A stretch of DNA of 64,000 bases. It comes from Spirosoma sp. SC4-14. Lineage in GTDB: Bacteria; Bacteroidota; Bacteroidia; Cytophagales; Spirosomataceae. The stretch spans positions 867,001 to 931,000 of the forward strand of contig NZ_CP147518.1 in assembly GCF_037201965.1 (NCBI RefSeq). The letters run 5' to 3'. The notes under the pieces are model-generated. The model saw only the letters and a program-made list of their open reading frames with translations, was not told the origin of the DNA and made no database searches. Shown in pieces: positions 1 through 9,600 of this stretch. The stretch's first letter is position 1. Each line of letters starts with the position of its first letter. A program made the translations under genes and the position numbers.

Positions 1-2
1 TA

Positions 3-227
3 AAAGATGCGGGTAAGGCCGTAACGAAAGAGTCGGCAATGGCTAAGTTGTTTGCATCGGAAACGGCTGTGCGCGTAGCAAACGAAGCTGTTCAGATCTT
101 TGGTGGTTATGGCTATACCAAAGATTTTCCGGTCGAAAAATTTTATCGGGATGCCAAACTGTGCACAATTGGAGAGGGAACCAGCGAAATTCAGAAAATT
201 GTGATTGCAAGACAGCTATTGAAATAG
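3..227 (+). CDS. Acyl-CoA dehydrogenase, C-terminal fragment (5' end outside window)
   Basis: The reading frame is open from base 3 and ends at TAG 225-227, so only about the last 74 codons are present. The segments [17 protein letters not shown] and [18 protein letters not shown] are hallmarks of the C-terminal helical domain of acyl-CoA dehydrogenases. These FAD enzymes introduce the alpha-beta double bond into acyl-CoA thioesters in fatty-acid or branched-chain amino-acid breakdown in the cytoplasm. Substrate chain length cannot be judged from this fragment. The gene converges on the next one and shares its hairpin terminator. The family is certain, the exact substrate is not. Confidence 0.93.
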   Translation, partial: KDAGKAVTKESAMAKLFASETAVRVANEAVQIFGGYGYTKDFPVEKFYRDAKLCTIGEGTSEIQKIVIARQLLK

Positions 228-277
228 TGAGAACCGCCCGGCAGGCCTGCATGCAGGACCGCCGGGCGGTTCTCACT
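226..277. terminator. Bidirectional hairpin terminator between convergent genes
   Basis: A perfect 17-base inverted repeat (226-242 with 261-277) encloses an 18-base loop that itself holds the palindrome CCTGCATGCAGG. The arms overlap the stop codons of both flanking convergent genes, so one structure can end transcription from either side. There is no clear T tract. Confidence 0.75.
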
Positions 278-518
278 ACACCGTTCGGCGCGAACCTTTT
301 ATGAGTGCGGCAATTCCCAGAATGATAACGGCTCCGACAAACGACGTCAGAATCTGATCGACAACGCCACCTGCCCGCCCAAATATCCAGCCGCCAACAA
401 ACCCACCGGCTATACCCAGCAGGATTTCGGCAAAGAGCGAAAACGAAAACCGTTTAAACACCAGGTCAGCCAGCCATCCGGCAACCGCACCTACTAATAT
501 TGACACTAAGATTCCCAT
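276..518 (-). CDS. GlsB/YeaQ/YmgE family small membrane protein
   Basis: An 80-residue protein of three hydrophobic segments with glycine-rich packing (GAVAGWLADLVFKR, GIAGGFVGGWIFG, GAVIILGIAALI). This is the layout of the transglycosylase-associated / GlsB family (about 80-90 residues), inner-membrane proteins linked to general stress responses, whose molecular role is not known. The length is complete for the family. It starts with ATG at 518 and ends inside the shared terminator hairpin. It stands alone on its strand, 66 bases beyond the end of pgeF. Confidence 0.85.
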   Translation of the reverse strand: MGILVSILVGAVAGWLADLVFKRFSFSLFAEILLGIAGGFVGGWIFGRAGGVVDQILTSFVGAVIILGIAALIKGSRRTV

Positions 519-584
519 GGTTATAGACTGTTTAGAAAAATCAACGTTAAAACAGATACATAACCGTCTTTTTCTGTGCTTTGT

Positions 585-1337
585 TTAAGCACGTAGTCCA
601 ATCGCTGCGAGCATTCTGCCAGTTTGACCGTGCTCGGCCCGGTACGAAAAATAATCATCATTGTTCAGCACCGTTGAGAACGATGATACCATAATTTGAC
701 TCGCTGGAATTCCGAAATCAAGAAGTTGCTGCCTGTTGGCTCCTTTTAGATTGATGCAGTCTTTTTGCGTTTGTGGATCAACCTGTCTGAATGCTGCCGC
801 AAACTGCCCGGCTACTTCGGGGCCTACTTCAAAAGATGTCTGATCGATGCAGGTTCCCACATAGGCATAGCACTCATTGGCTGTAGTGCCAAACTGCTGT
901 TGCATGGCAGCCAGTGTTTTCGTCACAATAGCCCCTGCCGTACCCCGCCATCCGGCATGAACAGCCGCTACGGCCCGATTAGCGTTGTCGTAAATAAGAA
1001 TAGGTACACAATCGGCCACCGTAACGGTTAGTAGCAGACCTGGTGTGTCGGTAATCAACGCATCGTAGCCCGAATAACGACCTGCCTGCTGAGCAAGCAG
1101 AACATCTGTTCCATGAGTCTGATGTGATGAGGCAACCATACGTTCGGTTTCATCGCCAGTCAATGCCCGGAAAAATCGCCGTCTGTTTTCAGCCACATTG
1201 TCGGCATCGTCGTTTGTATTCAGCCCCAGATTCAGCGATGAGAAAGGGGCAGGGCTAACACCGCCGTGTCGGGTACTTTCGGCTGCAATCACCTTCGTAA
1301 AGGCTGAAAATAGGTCAGGTGTTAAATAGAGAGGCAT
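585..1337 (-). CDS. pgeF: Peptidoglycan editing factor PgeF (YfiH/laccase-domain family)
   Basis: The protein carries the family hallmarks in order: SSHQTHGTDV, VTVADCVPILIYD, AAVHAGWRGTAGAIV and a TCIDQTSFEVG segment near the C-terminus. The His and Cys residues form the metal-binding active site. In other bacteria PgeF removes wrongly incorporated residues from peptidoglycan precursors; older annotations call it polyphenol oxidase or laccase. I place the start at ATG 1337 (MPLYLTPDLF...), which matches the usual N-terminus and gives 250 residues. The longer frame to 1394 begins with TTG and adds 19 residues with no family resemblance. It is monocistronic as far as can be seen. Confidence 0.88.
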   Translation of the reverse strand: MPLYLTPDLFSAFTKVIAAESTRHGGVSPAPFSSLNLGLNTNDDADNVAENRRRFFRALTGDETERMVASSHQTHGTDVLLAQQAGRYSGYDALITDTPGLLLTVTVADCVPILIYDNANRAVAAVHAGWRGTAGAIVTKTLAAMQQQFGTTANECYAYVGTCIDQTSFEVGPEVAGQFAAAFRQVDPQTQKDCINLKGANRQQLLDFGIPASQIMVSSFSTVLNNDDYFSYRAEHGQTGRMLAAIGLRA

Positions 1338-1474
1338 TCGAGAGGGTGTATTTGCGTACAACAACGGTTGTAGTACTAACAAATTTGCGATCAAAACCTG
1401 GTCTATCCTAAAACCCGCTGCTCAATCATCCCGATTTTCTAACCACTCATCCAGTGTTATAACCGTTCCGGTAG

Positions 1475-1512
1475 TTTGTAATGCATAGTACTATCTACAG
1501 CCTATATCTTTG
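1475..1512 (+). promoter_or_regulatory. Candidate Bacteroidota-type promoter
   Basis: TATCTTTG at 1505-1512 fits the TAnnTTTG -7 box used by the Bacteroidota primary sigma factor. A TTTG element lies upstream at 1475-1478. The 26-base gap is longer than the usual spacing of about 17-23 bases, so the upstream box is uncertain. The position, about 58 bases before the ATG at 1570, is reasonable. Confidence 0.4.
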
Positions 1513-1569
1513 TTTCACCAATCGGAAATAATCCGACTCAAAATATAAACAGACAAAAACAACATACAC

Positions 1570-1968
1570 ATGAAAACGATCATCAAATCTTTCGCTCTGG
1601 CTCTTTCTTTCGCCGTATTAACATCAGTTGCATCGGTTAATGCAAAACCAATCACAAAGCCTGCATCGGCAACGGCCAGCTACAAAACCGGTATTTACTC
1701 ATCAGTAGATGGCAAGCTGAACATTGCACTTGACAAAACAACCGGTGGCGCTGTGGATATCCGCTTCAAAGATGCAAATGGCAGGATTTTGTTTGCTGAG
1801 CACATAGGCAAAAAAGAGAAAACATCACGCATTCGGCTAAACCTCGATGAACTGCAGGATGGTACCTACCTGGTTGAAATTACAAATGGTGTCGATATTA
1901 CTACGCATGATGTAACTATTTCGACCCAACAGCAATCGGCACCTGATCGGGTTGTTGCTCTAAACTAA
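1570..1968 (+). CDS. Small secreted beta-sandwich protein, resembling a stand-alone sorting-domain fold
   Basis: A 132-residue protein with a clear signal peptide (MKTIIKSFALALSFAVLTSVASVNA). The remaining ~105 residues read as alternating beta strands: LNIALDKT, AVDIRFKDANGRILF, SRIRLNLDELQDGTYLVEITNG, THDVTIS. The strand pattern resembles T9SS C-terminal sorting domains and DUF3244-like secreted proteins, but here it is the whole mature protein rather than a tail. No catalytic residues are evident. It has its own promoter-like box upstream and a strong terminator downstream, so it is a single-gene unit. Function is unknown; extracytoplasmic location is well supported. Confidence 0.75.
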   Translation: MKTIIKSFALALSFAVLTSVASVNAKPITKPASATASYKTGIYSSVDGKLNIALDKTTGGAVDIRFKDANGRILFAEHIGKKEKTSRIRLNLDELQDGTYLVEITNGVDITTHDVTISTQQQSAPDRVVALN

Positions 1969-1988
1969 TTCAATAAACAAATAACCTT

Positions 1989-2024
1989 AACCCCAGCCGG
2001 TAGACACGGGCTGGGGTTGTTTAT
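1989..2024 (+). terminator. Rho-independent-type terminator
   Basis: A 10-base perfect stem (AACCCCAGCC 1989-1998 with GGCTGGGGTT 2009-2018) and a 10-base loop are followed by GTTTATT, 20 bases after the stop codon of the small secreted protein. Confidence 0.85.
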
Positions 2025-2125
2025 TGTATGGATATTAGACTATATATTTAATAGGATAATGTTAATGAGCGGCAATCTGTCTACCGGTTGATTCTCGTAT
2101 ATAATGTGGAGTAAACAACCGATAG

Positions 2126-2548
2126 ATGACATTTTTTTTTGAACAGGCAATGGCCGACTCTGCCGACTTGCAGACGAGTCCTCCTATAAATTTATTTATC
2201 CGAAACAGTGGCTATCAGCTAATAGCACCCGCCGAAATTGTGAGTCTTCAAGCCGAGAAGAACTATTCCTGGGTACTTCTGCAAAATGGCCAACGGCTGC
2301 TCACCACAAAAACAATAAAACAGCATTGCGCTCTGTTGCCCGAAACGTGGTTTGTCCGGATTCATCGGAGCATAGTAGTAAACCGACGGTTCATTCAGCA
2401 AATAGACTATGTTGGCAACAGCTATGAGGTTACACTGAGAAATGGCCAGCAACTGGCCATTTCTCGAAGGCAATGGGCACAAATTCGACTACAATTGCTG
2501 GGTGATCAGGCTCAGAAAAGTCGTTCGATAAAAGCCTCTTTTCGATGA
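2126..2548 (+). CDS. Orphan LytTR DNA-binding domain protein
   Basis: A 140-residue protein made almost entirely of one LytTR DNA-binding domain (about residues 25-128). Recognisable parts are IVSLQAEKNYSWVLLQNGQ, LLTTKTIKQ, FVRIHRSIVVN, the I..I-Y.GN..EVTLRNGQQLAISRR segment. LytTR domains bind DNA through beta-strand loops and are normally fused to a receiver domain. Here no receiver precedes it, so it may act constitutively or sense something directly. Start could be ATG 2126 or ATG 2150 (MADSADL); the N-terminal ~22 residues are low complexity. No partner kinase is adjacent. Confidence 0.8.
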   Translation: MTFFFEQAMADSADLQTSPPINLFIRNSGYQLIAPAEIVSLQAEKNYSWVLLQNGQRLLTTKTIKQHCALLPETWFVRIHRSIVVNRRFIQQIDYVGNSYEVTLRNGQQLAISRRQWAQIRLQLLGDQAQKSRSIKASFR

Positions 2549-2684
2549 TATTATTTGGTGGATCAACTCTATAGATGTATATATATGTGTTAAAAAATGC
2601 TAAATGTGGAATTAATTTTCAATTAATATTCAATTTATTAGTAGAATAATTAAACATTTGCGTTTGTTATATGATATGTAATGT

Positions 2685-2951
2685 ATGGGGACGATTATGA
2701 AGCCGACAGTAAATAATATTATCCGCCTGTGGTTTGGGGCTGACACACCAATCAAGCACTATAAGATTAAATTGAATCCTGAATTGTGGGAGGTCTGCCA
2801 GCGTGTTAGTCAGGATTTTACACCACCTTCTGGCGCTCAGATGAAAGAAAACTACCGCAAATCAGATAAAACGTCATTTGCCCGAGCCGTTTTGGATGAA
2901 TTGGATCAACTTCACGAACATGCCGAAGAATCGTATGATCTCGCTCACTAG
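2685..2951 (+). CDS. Hypothetical protein, 88 residues
   Basis: Small hydrophilic protein without signal peptide or membrane segment; two charged, probably helical stretches (PELWEVCQRVSQDF and FARAVLDELDQLHEHAEESYDLAH). Start is ATG 2685 or ATG 2697 (MKPTVNN). It is preceded by an AT-rich 130-base region and followed by a strong hairpin. I do not recognise a family. Its codon use looks like that of neighbouring genes, which is the main reason to believe it is expressed. Confidence 0.5.
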   Translation: MGTIMKPTVNNIIRLWFGADTPIKHYKIKLNPELWEVCQRVSQDFTPPSGAQMKENYRKSDKTSFARAVLDELDQLHEHAEESYDLAH

Positions 2952-3092
2952 CATCAGATAGAAGCAGGTGGGTAGAGTTTGATCGGCACGATTGGGAGCC
3001 TGAGCGTGTGCACTGGCCTGGAAGCATAAGCCAGCTAAGACTCTTTTGGGTAATGCGAAGATGTTTTGTCGGGCCCGGAAACCTGTGAAACT

Positions 3093-3140
3093 CCATAAAA
3101 AAGCGGTGGTGCCTGCACAGGCACCACCGCTTTTTTATGG
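3093..3140. terminator. Bidirectional hairpin terminator
   Basis: A perfect 23-base inverted repeat (3093-3115 with 3118-3140) with a 2-base loop. The GC-rich core AGCGGTGGTGCCTG is flanked by six A on the left and six T on the right, giving a U tract for transcripts from either strand. It lies between the 88-residue gene and the convergent secreted-protein gene. Confidence 0.9.
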
Positions 3141-3148
3141 CCACACAA

Positions 3149-3808
3149 TCAGTTCATTTTCAATTTAAATGCGCCGTCAGTAACGGTTATCGCATCTGTT
3201 TTGCTTTGCCTGCTATAACCGTTACCTTCTGGGTCGATCGACGAATCGTAGCCCGTTGTTTTAGTTATCGCTTTATCTTCCATCTTGTTAATTAGCCGCC
3301 CAACGCCCCCAAAAACAGTGGCTGTGGCCTTTTCTTTCCAGTACGACCCGGCCAGTGTACAACTGAATGTTGCTTCCAGAAAGCCATTGTCGCCCATTTT
3401 TACAGAAATGGTTTCGTCGTTGTTCTGCGATTTGCCCACATGATATTCCATGCGGGGTTCTTTCGTTTCTTCAACGTATTTCACTACGGCAATACCTTTA
3501 TACTTACCCAGATCCTGAACTTTCTTTTTGTTCTCCTTCGTGTCGGGTTTGTCGGCATCAACGATCAGATAAGTCCCTGTTTCAATAATGTCCTTATTAT
3601 CGTAGCTGCCCAGCCAGATACGGAGCGATTTGTCGGGCTTAACGGTATTGGCCGTAACCCACCAATAATTACCAATTCGAATCCGGCGGGGTTGGGTTTG
3701 GTATTTATTCCCATTGATTTGTGCCTCAAACGTGTTGTCGTTGGCTATTTGAGCAAACGTAGTTGTTGCAGCAAAAGCCAGCAGGATTAGTGAAAAAAAT
3801 GCTTTCAT
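3149..3808 (-). CDS. Secreted hypothetical protein (219 residues)
   Basis: An N-terminal signal peptide is clear (MKAFFSLILLAFAATTTFAQ), and the mature part is rich in beta strands, for example FEAQINGNKY, RIGNYWWVTANTV, LRIWLGSYDN and FLEATFSCTLAGS. The pattern 'ANDNTFEAQINGNKYQT... GTYLIVD' resembles poorly characterised periplasmic or lipoprotein-like proteins of Bacteroidota, but I cannot name a function. I prefer ATG 3808; an ATG at 3829 would add seven residues before the signal peptide. It is single-gene, ending at the bidirectional hairpin. Confidence 0.65.
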   Translation of the reverse strand: MKAFFSLILLAFAATTTFAQIANDNTFEAQINGNKYQTQPRRIRIGNYWWVTANTVKPDKSLRIWLGSYDNKDIIETGTYLIVDADKPDTKENKKKVQDLGKYKGIAVVKYVEETKEPRMEYHVGKSQNNDETISVKMGDNGFLEATFSCTLAGSYWKEKATATVFGGVGRLINKMEDKAITKTTGYDSSIDPEGNGYSRQSKTDAITVTDGAFKLKMN

Positions 3809-3829
3809 GAGTATTACTGGTTTAGTCAT

Positions 3830-4519
3830 CAGACAGACGATTCAAGTTAATGGCTTTTCTGCTAACGATTTACATTTTCGCCTGTCCCGTTAGAGGGTTT
3901 TTAGTGAAAGGAAAAGGCAAATTCAGGTTAGCGCCAGTGCAAATGTTAAACAAACCTTTTAGCCTGGCACATATCAGGTGTTTCAAGTGCCTCTTTTGCC
4001 GATTGAAACTGTAAAAGACGGGGTTCAATTGAGAGGTATGCCCGACGACTTGGTATGCAGCAGCACATATTGACTGTTCGATCAATCCTACTGCCGGAAT
4101 TAACTGTCAGTAATAGAACTTTTTCCCGAAATGGCTTTTAACGCTGTTACGATTCGAGAGTAGCTACAAACCGGTATCTTTTGAGTGTATAAAGAAAAAA
4201 TTAAAGTTTTCTATGAAATTATTTTCTCTGCAAACGTTACCGCAAACGTTTGCAGAGAAAAATTACTTCTTCCTTTTTAAATTTCCTTTTCTTATTGTAT
4301 TTACCCTGTATATTAGTGTAAAATACCCAGTGAAGGCTTGTAGTACAGATCTGTCTGATGAGCTATTTTGTTTCTGAGTATAGCTAGGTTAATTGTATTT
4401 TATTGGGTTTTGGGCTAAAAGACGGCGTTCGTAATATGTATGTATTCGACTAATTTCTGTGTCTCTTGCCGAATGTGTCGCGTTAACACAAATTGTTGAT
4501 ATAATCTTTTTAGCTGGAT
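3830..4519. other. 690-base non-coding region upstream of the sigma-factor gene
   Basis: I see no convincing coding sequence here on either strand. Its one striking structure is the palindromic operator-like element at 4222-4261 (separate entry). The remainder is AT-rich, especially 4170-4420, and probably holds promoters for the divergent secreted-protein gene and for the sigma-factor gene. Confidence 0.6.
4222..4261. promoter_or_regulatory. Large palindromic operator-like element (LacI-type core)
   Basis: A 17-base perfect inverted repeat (4222-4238 with 4245-4261) contains GCAAACGTTTGC (4242-4253) and an overlapping second copy of TGCAAACGTT (4229-4238). Palindromes with a central CG of this type are typical LacI/CcpA-family operators. 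There is no gene immediately upstream on the plus strand that would need a terminator and no T tract, which favours an operator. No LacI-type gene is present in the window. Confidence 0.5.
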
Positions 4520-5113
4520 ATGGCCGCATCCACGTTGATTCCTTCCGATGAAGTGCTGATGGCACAACTTTGGGTTCGTTTTAAGGCTGGAGATGAAAAT
4601 GCGTTTGATCAACTGACTCAAGCGCGTTATCGGCTGTTGTTTAACTATGCAACCCGCTTTACGAAAGATCGGGACCTGATTAAAGACTGTTTGCAGGATT
4701 TGTTTCTGGAACTATGGAGTCGGCGAAACAGCGTTGTTGAAACTCCCTATGTGACCATCTATTTAATTAAGGCTCTACGTAATAATCTGCTTCGCAAACT
4801 ACGCAGAGAGCAGGGATGGCGATCGGCTACCGAAGAAGGAATTGAGCCAGAATTCATATTATCGGATGGGCATACCATTGAGGATGAATGGATTGCGGCC
4901 GAGGCCTCAACCGAAACCGAACAAAGTTTGCGGCAGGCAGTGGAGCAGTTGCCCAGACGACAGCAGGAAGTTGTTTTCCTGAAATTCTATGAAGGGCTCT
5001 CGAATGATGCTATTGCGCAGGTAATGGAGGTTGAAAAGCAAACAGTTGCTAACTTTCTCTACCGAGCCATGACCCAGCTACGAAATTATTTACCTGCCCG
5101 TATTTTTTCTTAA
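4520..5113 (+). CDS. ECF RNA polymerase sigma factor (FecI-like)
   Basis: A 197-residue protein with region 2 at about residues 25-95 (FDQLTQARYRLLFNYATRF, DLIKDCLQDLFLELW) and region 4 at about 130-190 (LPRRQQEVVFLKFYEGLSNDAIA with the helix-turn-helix QVMEVEKQTVANFLYRAM). It should direct RNA polymerase to specific promoters. The next gene is a FecR-type membrane anti-sigma factor and then a SusC with an N-terminal STN signalling domain, the standard trans-envelope arrangement in which ligand binding at the outer membrane releases the sigma factor. It probably controls the susCD operon that follows. Confidence 0.92.
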   Translation: MAASTLIPSDEVLMAQLWVRFKAGDENAFDQLTQARYRLLFNYATRFTKDRDLIKDCLQDLFLELWSRRNSVVETPYVTIYLIKALRNNLLRKLRREQGWRSATEEGIEPEFILSDGHTIEDEWIAAEASTETEQSLRQAVEQLPRRQQEVVFLKFYEGLSNDAIAQVMEVEKQTVANFLYRAMTQLRNYLPARIFS

Positions 5114-5347
5114 TCAATTCGCTCAATCAATACTCAGTCAATAGTGCAGATCCCGGTATGATTCTTTGGTTCGAAACAAAGAGCATATCGGGGTTTTGTT
5201 TTATTAACGGCTTAGAGCGTTGCCCGTTTTCCGGCGCCTGGCTTCCACGGGTATTACTCAAAAAAACGCAAAAAAATTCTGTCAGTAAGAGTATTGCCAG
5301 CCGACTACTGTCTATTTCATGCAAAGAGGCAACTATCAGACTCCAGC

Positions 5348-6463
5348 ATGCCTGATTATACGCAGTATACGTTTGATGATCTTGTCCACGACCCCCGATT
5401 CCGGCAGTGGGCTCTGACCGATTCGCCACCCGACCGGGAGTTCTGGAATAACTGGCTACAACAAAATCCGGATAAGCTCGATCTGGTGCTGGCGGCTCGG
5501 CAGTTTGTGATTCAAATGCGCCAGGCACACGAAGAACTGCCCGATAATGAGCTAGAACAGGAGTTAATTCGGTTACGAGTCGCCCGTCAACAACTTCAGG
5601 ACGATGACCAAAGGCGACCCCAATGGCATCTGCTCCGAAATCTGCTTCGGGTTGCTGCGGTTCTTATTCTGGTCGGTATGGGTACCTTCTATTATCTGAG
5701 AAATCATTCGGCGAAAACTCCGCTCGAAACCTACGAGCAACTGGCCGAGCAGCAGGCTGGTCCATTACGGGAAGTTAGCAACGAAACCGGAAAAACTCAG
5801 TTGATTCGGTTGCCCGATGGTAGCCGGGTAGCGCTTCAGAACGGTAGTCGCATTAGTTATCCGGTTACGTTTACGACTCACCAACGCGATGTGTTTTTGG
5901 TTGGCGAAGCCTTTTTTGATGTTGTTCGGCGCCCTAAACAGCCGTTTATGGTCTATACGAATCAATTAACGACCAAAGTGCTGGGAACCAGTTTTACCGT
6001 GCGGGCTTATGCTAATGACAAAGAAGCTAAAGTGATCGTTCGGACGGGGAAAGTATCGGTTTTTACGACACCTGCCAGCGGAAAACCTGATGCTATCGAC
6101 ACAAAAAGCCCGGCCGTTATCCTGACCCCAAATCAGGAAGTAACCTTCGATCGGGACGAAAAGCAACTAAAGCGGGCTCTGGTAAAGGAACCTGAACCAT
6201 TGCCATCTACTACCGAACAAACACAAACGATGGTGTTTGAGCATACGCCAGTCGTGAGCGTTTTTAAAAAACTCGAATCGACCTATGGCATCCTGATTAA
6301 CTACGACGCTGATTTACTTACCGGATGCGAGCTAACAGCTGATTTTAGCAACGAGTCGCTGTTCGAACGACTGGATCTCATTTGTCGGGCTACAGAGTCT
6401 CGTTATGAGGTGATTGATGCGCAGATTGTTATTTACAGTAAAGGCTGTCGACAGCCGAATTAA
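5348..6463 (+). CDS. FecR family anti-sigma factor / transmembrane regulator
   Basis: About 371 residues. A cytoplasmic N-terminal part with the conserved 'WNNWLQQNPDK' style segment is followed by one membrane helix (about residues 98-117, VAAVLILVGMGTFYYL). Then comes a periplasmic FecR domain (about 145-250: LPDGSRVALQNGSRISYP, VFLVGEAFFDV, FMVYTNQLTTKVLGTSF) and a C-terminal DUF4974-type domain (VFKKLESTYGILINYD...). It holds the ECF sigma factor until the STN domain of the partner SusC signals. I chose ATG 5348 (MPDYTQYTF); the upstream in-frame TTG at 5294 gives an atypical N-terminus. It follows the sigma gene by 234 bases. Confidence 0.9.
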   Translation: MPDYTQYTFDDLVHDPRFRQWALTDSPPDREFWNNWLQQNPDKLDLVLAARQFVIQMRQAHEELPDNELEQELIRLRVARQQLQDDDQRRPQWHLLRNLLRVAAVLILVGMGTFYYLRNHSAKTPLETYEQLAEQQAGPLREVSNETGKTQLIRLPDGSRVALQNGSRISYPVTFTTHQRDVFLVGEAFFDVVRRPKQPFMVYTNQLTTKVLGTSFTVRAYANDKEAKVIVRTGKVSVFTTPASGKPDAIDTKSPAVILTPNQEVTFDRDEKQLKRALVKEPEPLPSTTEQTQTMVFEHTPVVSVFKKLESTYGILINYDADLLTGCELTADFSNESLFERLDLICRATESRYEVIDAQIVIYSKGCRQPN

Positions 6464-6486
6464 GCAACCACTAACCTATTGCCAGC

Positions 6487-6528
6487 ATGAACAACTACTA
6501 CCAATCGGGTCGGCGTAAACGCCACTAG
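6487..6528 (+). CDS. Possible 13-codon upstream peptide
   Basis: In the gap between fecR and susC a short frame, ATG 6487 to TAG 6526-6528, would encode MNNYYQSGRRKRH. It is basic and lies about 140 bases before the SusC start. It could be a leader peptide or chance; no ribosome-binding site evidence is available because this phylum rarely uses strong ones. Confidence 0.15.
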   Translation: MNNYYQSGRRKRH

Positions 6529-6668
6529 TTTTATCGGTCAGGCAGGTTAACGCCTTCGCATAGCTGCCGTTTTATATCTCCCATCTTATTCCAGCCGTTT
6601 CGGAATCCAGCAATTGACTGGGTAAGGGAATGCTATTGCTAAACTTTTAATTAGTTCTTCTTTTATCT

Positions 6669-9600
6669 ATGATAATCAATACAAAACCACGGGTGGTTTT
6701 TGAAAAAATCATGCGAACAGCATTTTATCAGGTCTTCATACTGGCTTGGTGTTCGAGCCTGGTGCTGGCCTTCGACGGAAAAGGACAGGAGATCTTAAAC
6801 CGGCCAATTTCGGTTACGATCGAGAATCAGCAGGTGGAGCAGGCTATCCGTAAAATTGGAAAGCTGGCTTCCGTAAAATTCATTTACAGTCCGCAATTGA
6901 TTCGGTCTGATCGGAAAGTGAGTTTAAGCGTGCAGAACCATCCGCTTTCAGACGTGTTGACCACACTTTTAACACCACTGCATCTGACTTACGAAGTAGT
7001 GGGTTCTCAGATTATTCTGAAGAGTTCGGCCACACAAAGCGCAGTTCCTGAACCCGTCCGGGAACAGGCTTCGGCTCCTGCCGATATTCAGGTAAGTGGG
7101 GTTGTTTCAGATGAAAAAAATAGTCCGTTACCGGGCGTAACGGTAGCTATCAAAAACACCACCCGTGGCACAACCACCGACGCCAGCGGAAAATATACAA
7201 TTGCCGTACCCAACGAAAATGCCATTCTGGTTTTTTCCTTCGTAGGTTATGAACGGCAGGAAATTGTCATTGGCAAACAAACATCGCTCAACATTCAACT
7301 GAAAGGCGAAGCCCGTGGCCTCGACGAGGTAGTCGTGGTCGGTTATGGGTCGCAGAAGCGGGCCACCCTGACGGGCGCCGTTGCAACCATCGACAACAAG
7401 GTGTTTCAGGATCGCGGGGTTGTCGATAACCCGCTGTCGGCCTTGCAGGGACAGGTTCCGGGCGTTATTGTAACCCGTTCGTCGGCTGCTCCGGGGCGAG
7501 CCAACTGGAATTTCGCTATTCGGGGAGCCACATCGACCAATGGTACCGAACCGCTTATTGTGATCGATGGTGTGCCAGTGAGCAGCTCCAGTGCCCTGAA
7601 TTCCATCAACCCCAACGATATTGAAAATATGTCGTTCCTGAAAGATGCCGCTGCTGCCATTTATGGAGCACGGGCGGCTGGTGGGGTTGTGTTGGTGACA
7701 ACCAAACGAGCGAAAAGCGGAAAAGTTACCATTCAGTACGACGGCTCGGTTTCGCAAAAAGTCATCGGCTTACAGCCGCACCTGATTGATGTGAAAACGT
7801 TTGGCCAGGGCCTGGTCGATGCTACCACCAACGACTGGTATGGCGTGCCGCCCGTTACGAATTTGTGGTATAAGCTGGGCCTGTTGATGGCTAATCCGCC
7901 TGCCAGCGGCTATATTGACTTAACGACCTACAATGGTCAGACCGTTGCCCCTTCGTCGAACCCGCTGAACCCTGGTTTCGGAGATGTGAAAGATCTGACT
8001 TTTTTCAACAGCAACTGGGTCGATGTATTGTGGGGAAGTGCTACCTCTACACAACATAACCTGAGCGTATCGGGCCGGAGCGATAAAGCTGGCTATCGTA
8101 TTTCGGCCGGTTATCTGCGCGATGGTAGCTTGCTGCAATGGGGGAATAACTCCAACAGCCGTTATAACCTTCGGTTTACGCACGATTACCAATTCACGGA
8201 CCGGCTTAAACTGGAAACCAATATTTCGCTCGAAAAAAACGACATCATTCAGCCAACGTTGCTGGGGAATGTGCTGGGGCAGTATCAACAGCCGGGTTTC
8301 CCGGTGTCTAGTCAGAATGGCCAGCCCTATTCGTGGGGTACTCAATATAGTCCGAACTGGCAGGCTCAGAATGGGGGCGACAACAAAGAGTATAACACGC
8401 GGGTCTACACCAATTTTCGGGTGACCTATAACCTGGCCAAAAACCTGCGACTGATCGGGACCGCCGGTTATAACTGGCTATCACAGGATTCCAAAATTCA
8501 GCAGAAAGTCATTCACTGGTACAACTATCTGGGTACAATTCAGGCCCCCGACAACCCAACGCAGGCGAATTCCTACTATCAGCGGCAACTTAATAAAGAT
8601 GCTTATTATAACCTGAATGCCTATCTGGACTATCAGAAAACCTTCCACCAGAGCCATGATGTGTCGGTAACATTGGGTACTAACTACGAGCGTGACGAAA
8701 CCAATTTATACTGGGCCAAAACAACCAATATTGCCAACGATAATGTTCCCTCGCTGAATCTGGGTATTGGCGATAACACAACTAAAACCGTTTCGGAATC
8801 GAAGAGTCATTACGCCATTGGTTCCTACTTCGGGCGTTTGAATTATGCCTACAATCAGAAATACCTGTTCGAAGCCCAGGCGCGTTACGATGGGTCGTCA
8901 AAATTCAGTGCGGCCAATCGCTGGCAGCTTTTCTACGGATTCTCGGGGGGCTGGCGACTATCGCAGGAGTCGTTTATGCAAAATCTTTCCTTCCTGAACG
9001 ATCTGAAGCTGCGGGCATCGTGGGGGAGTGTAGGAAACCAGAGCGGTATTGGGTTGTACGATTATGTGCAACTCCTCAACGTGGCTGCTACATCGGGGGC
9101 AACGAGTTCGGGCTTTCCCATCATTGGCTCCAGCCCAGTTGTATACGTAGGGCCAACAGCTAGTCTGGTGAGCCAGAACCGAACCTGGGAGCGCGTCGAA
9201 ACGTCGAATGCTGGTTTGGACTTTAGCTTGCTGAACCGGCGGCTGTCGGGTAGTTTCGACTACTTCATCAAGCACAACCGAAATATGCTGCTGGGACAGA
9301 CCTATGCGGCTGTTATTGGCGCAACGGCGCCGGCCGGGAATATTGGTCATCTGAAAACGTGGGGCTGGGAAATGTCGCTTCAATGGCGCGACCATGTTGG
9401 ATCGGTTAACTACCGCATTGGAGGAAGTTTGACCGACAACCAGAACCGTCTGCTGAGCTATGGCGGGGCCAATATCATTAACCCTGGTTATAACACGGCG
9501 GTTGAAGGGTATCCAATCGGCTCTTATTTCGGTCTGGAGTATGCCGGACGAATTCAGACCGAAGAGCAACTGGCCGCTACGAGAGCAATGGCTGCCGGAA

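Noticed and set aside
5294..5347. TTG-start extension of FecR
   Set aside because: The extension is atypical, and ATG 5348 gives a normal FecR N-terminus.
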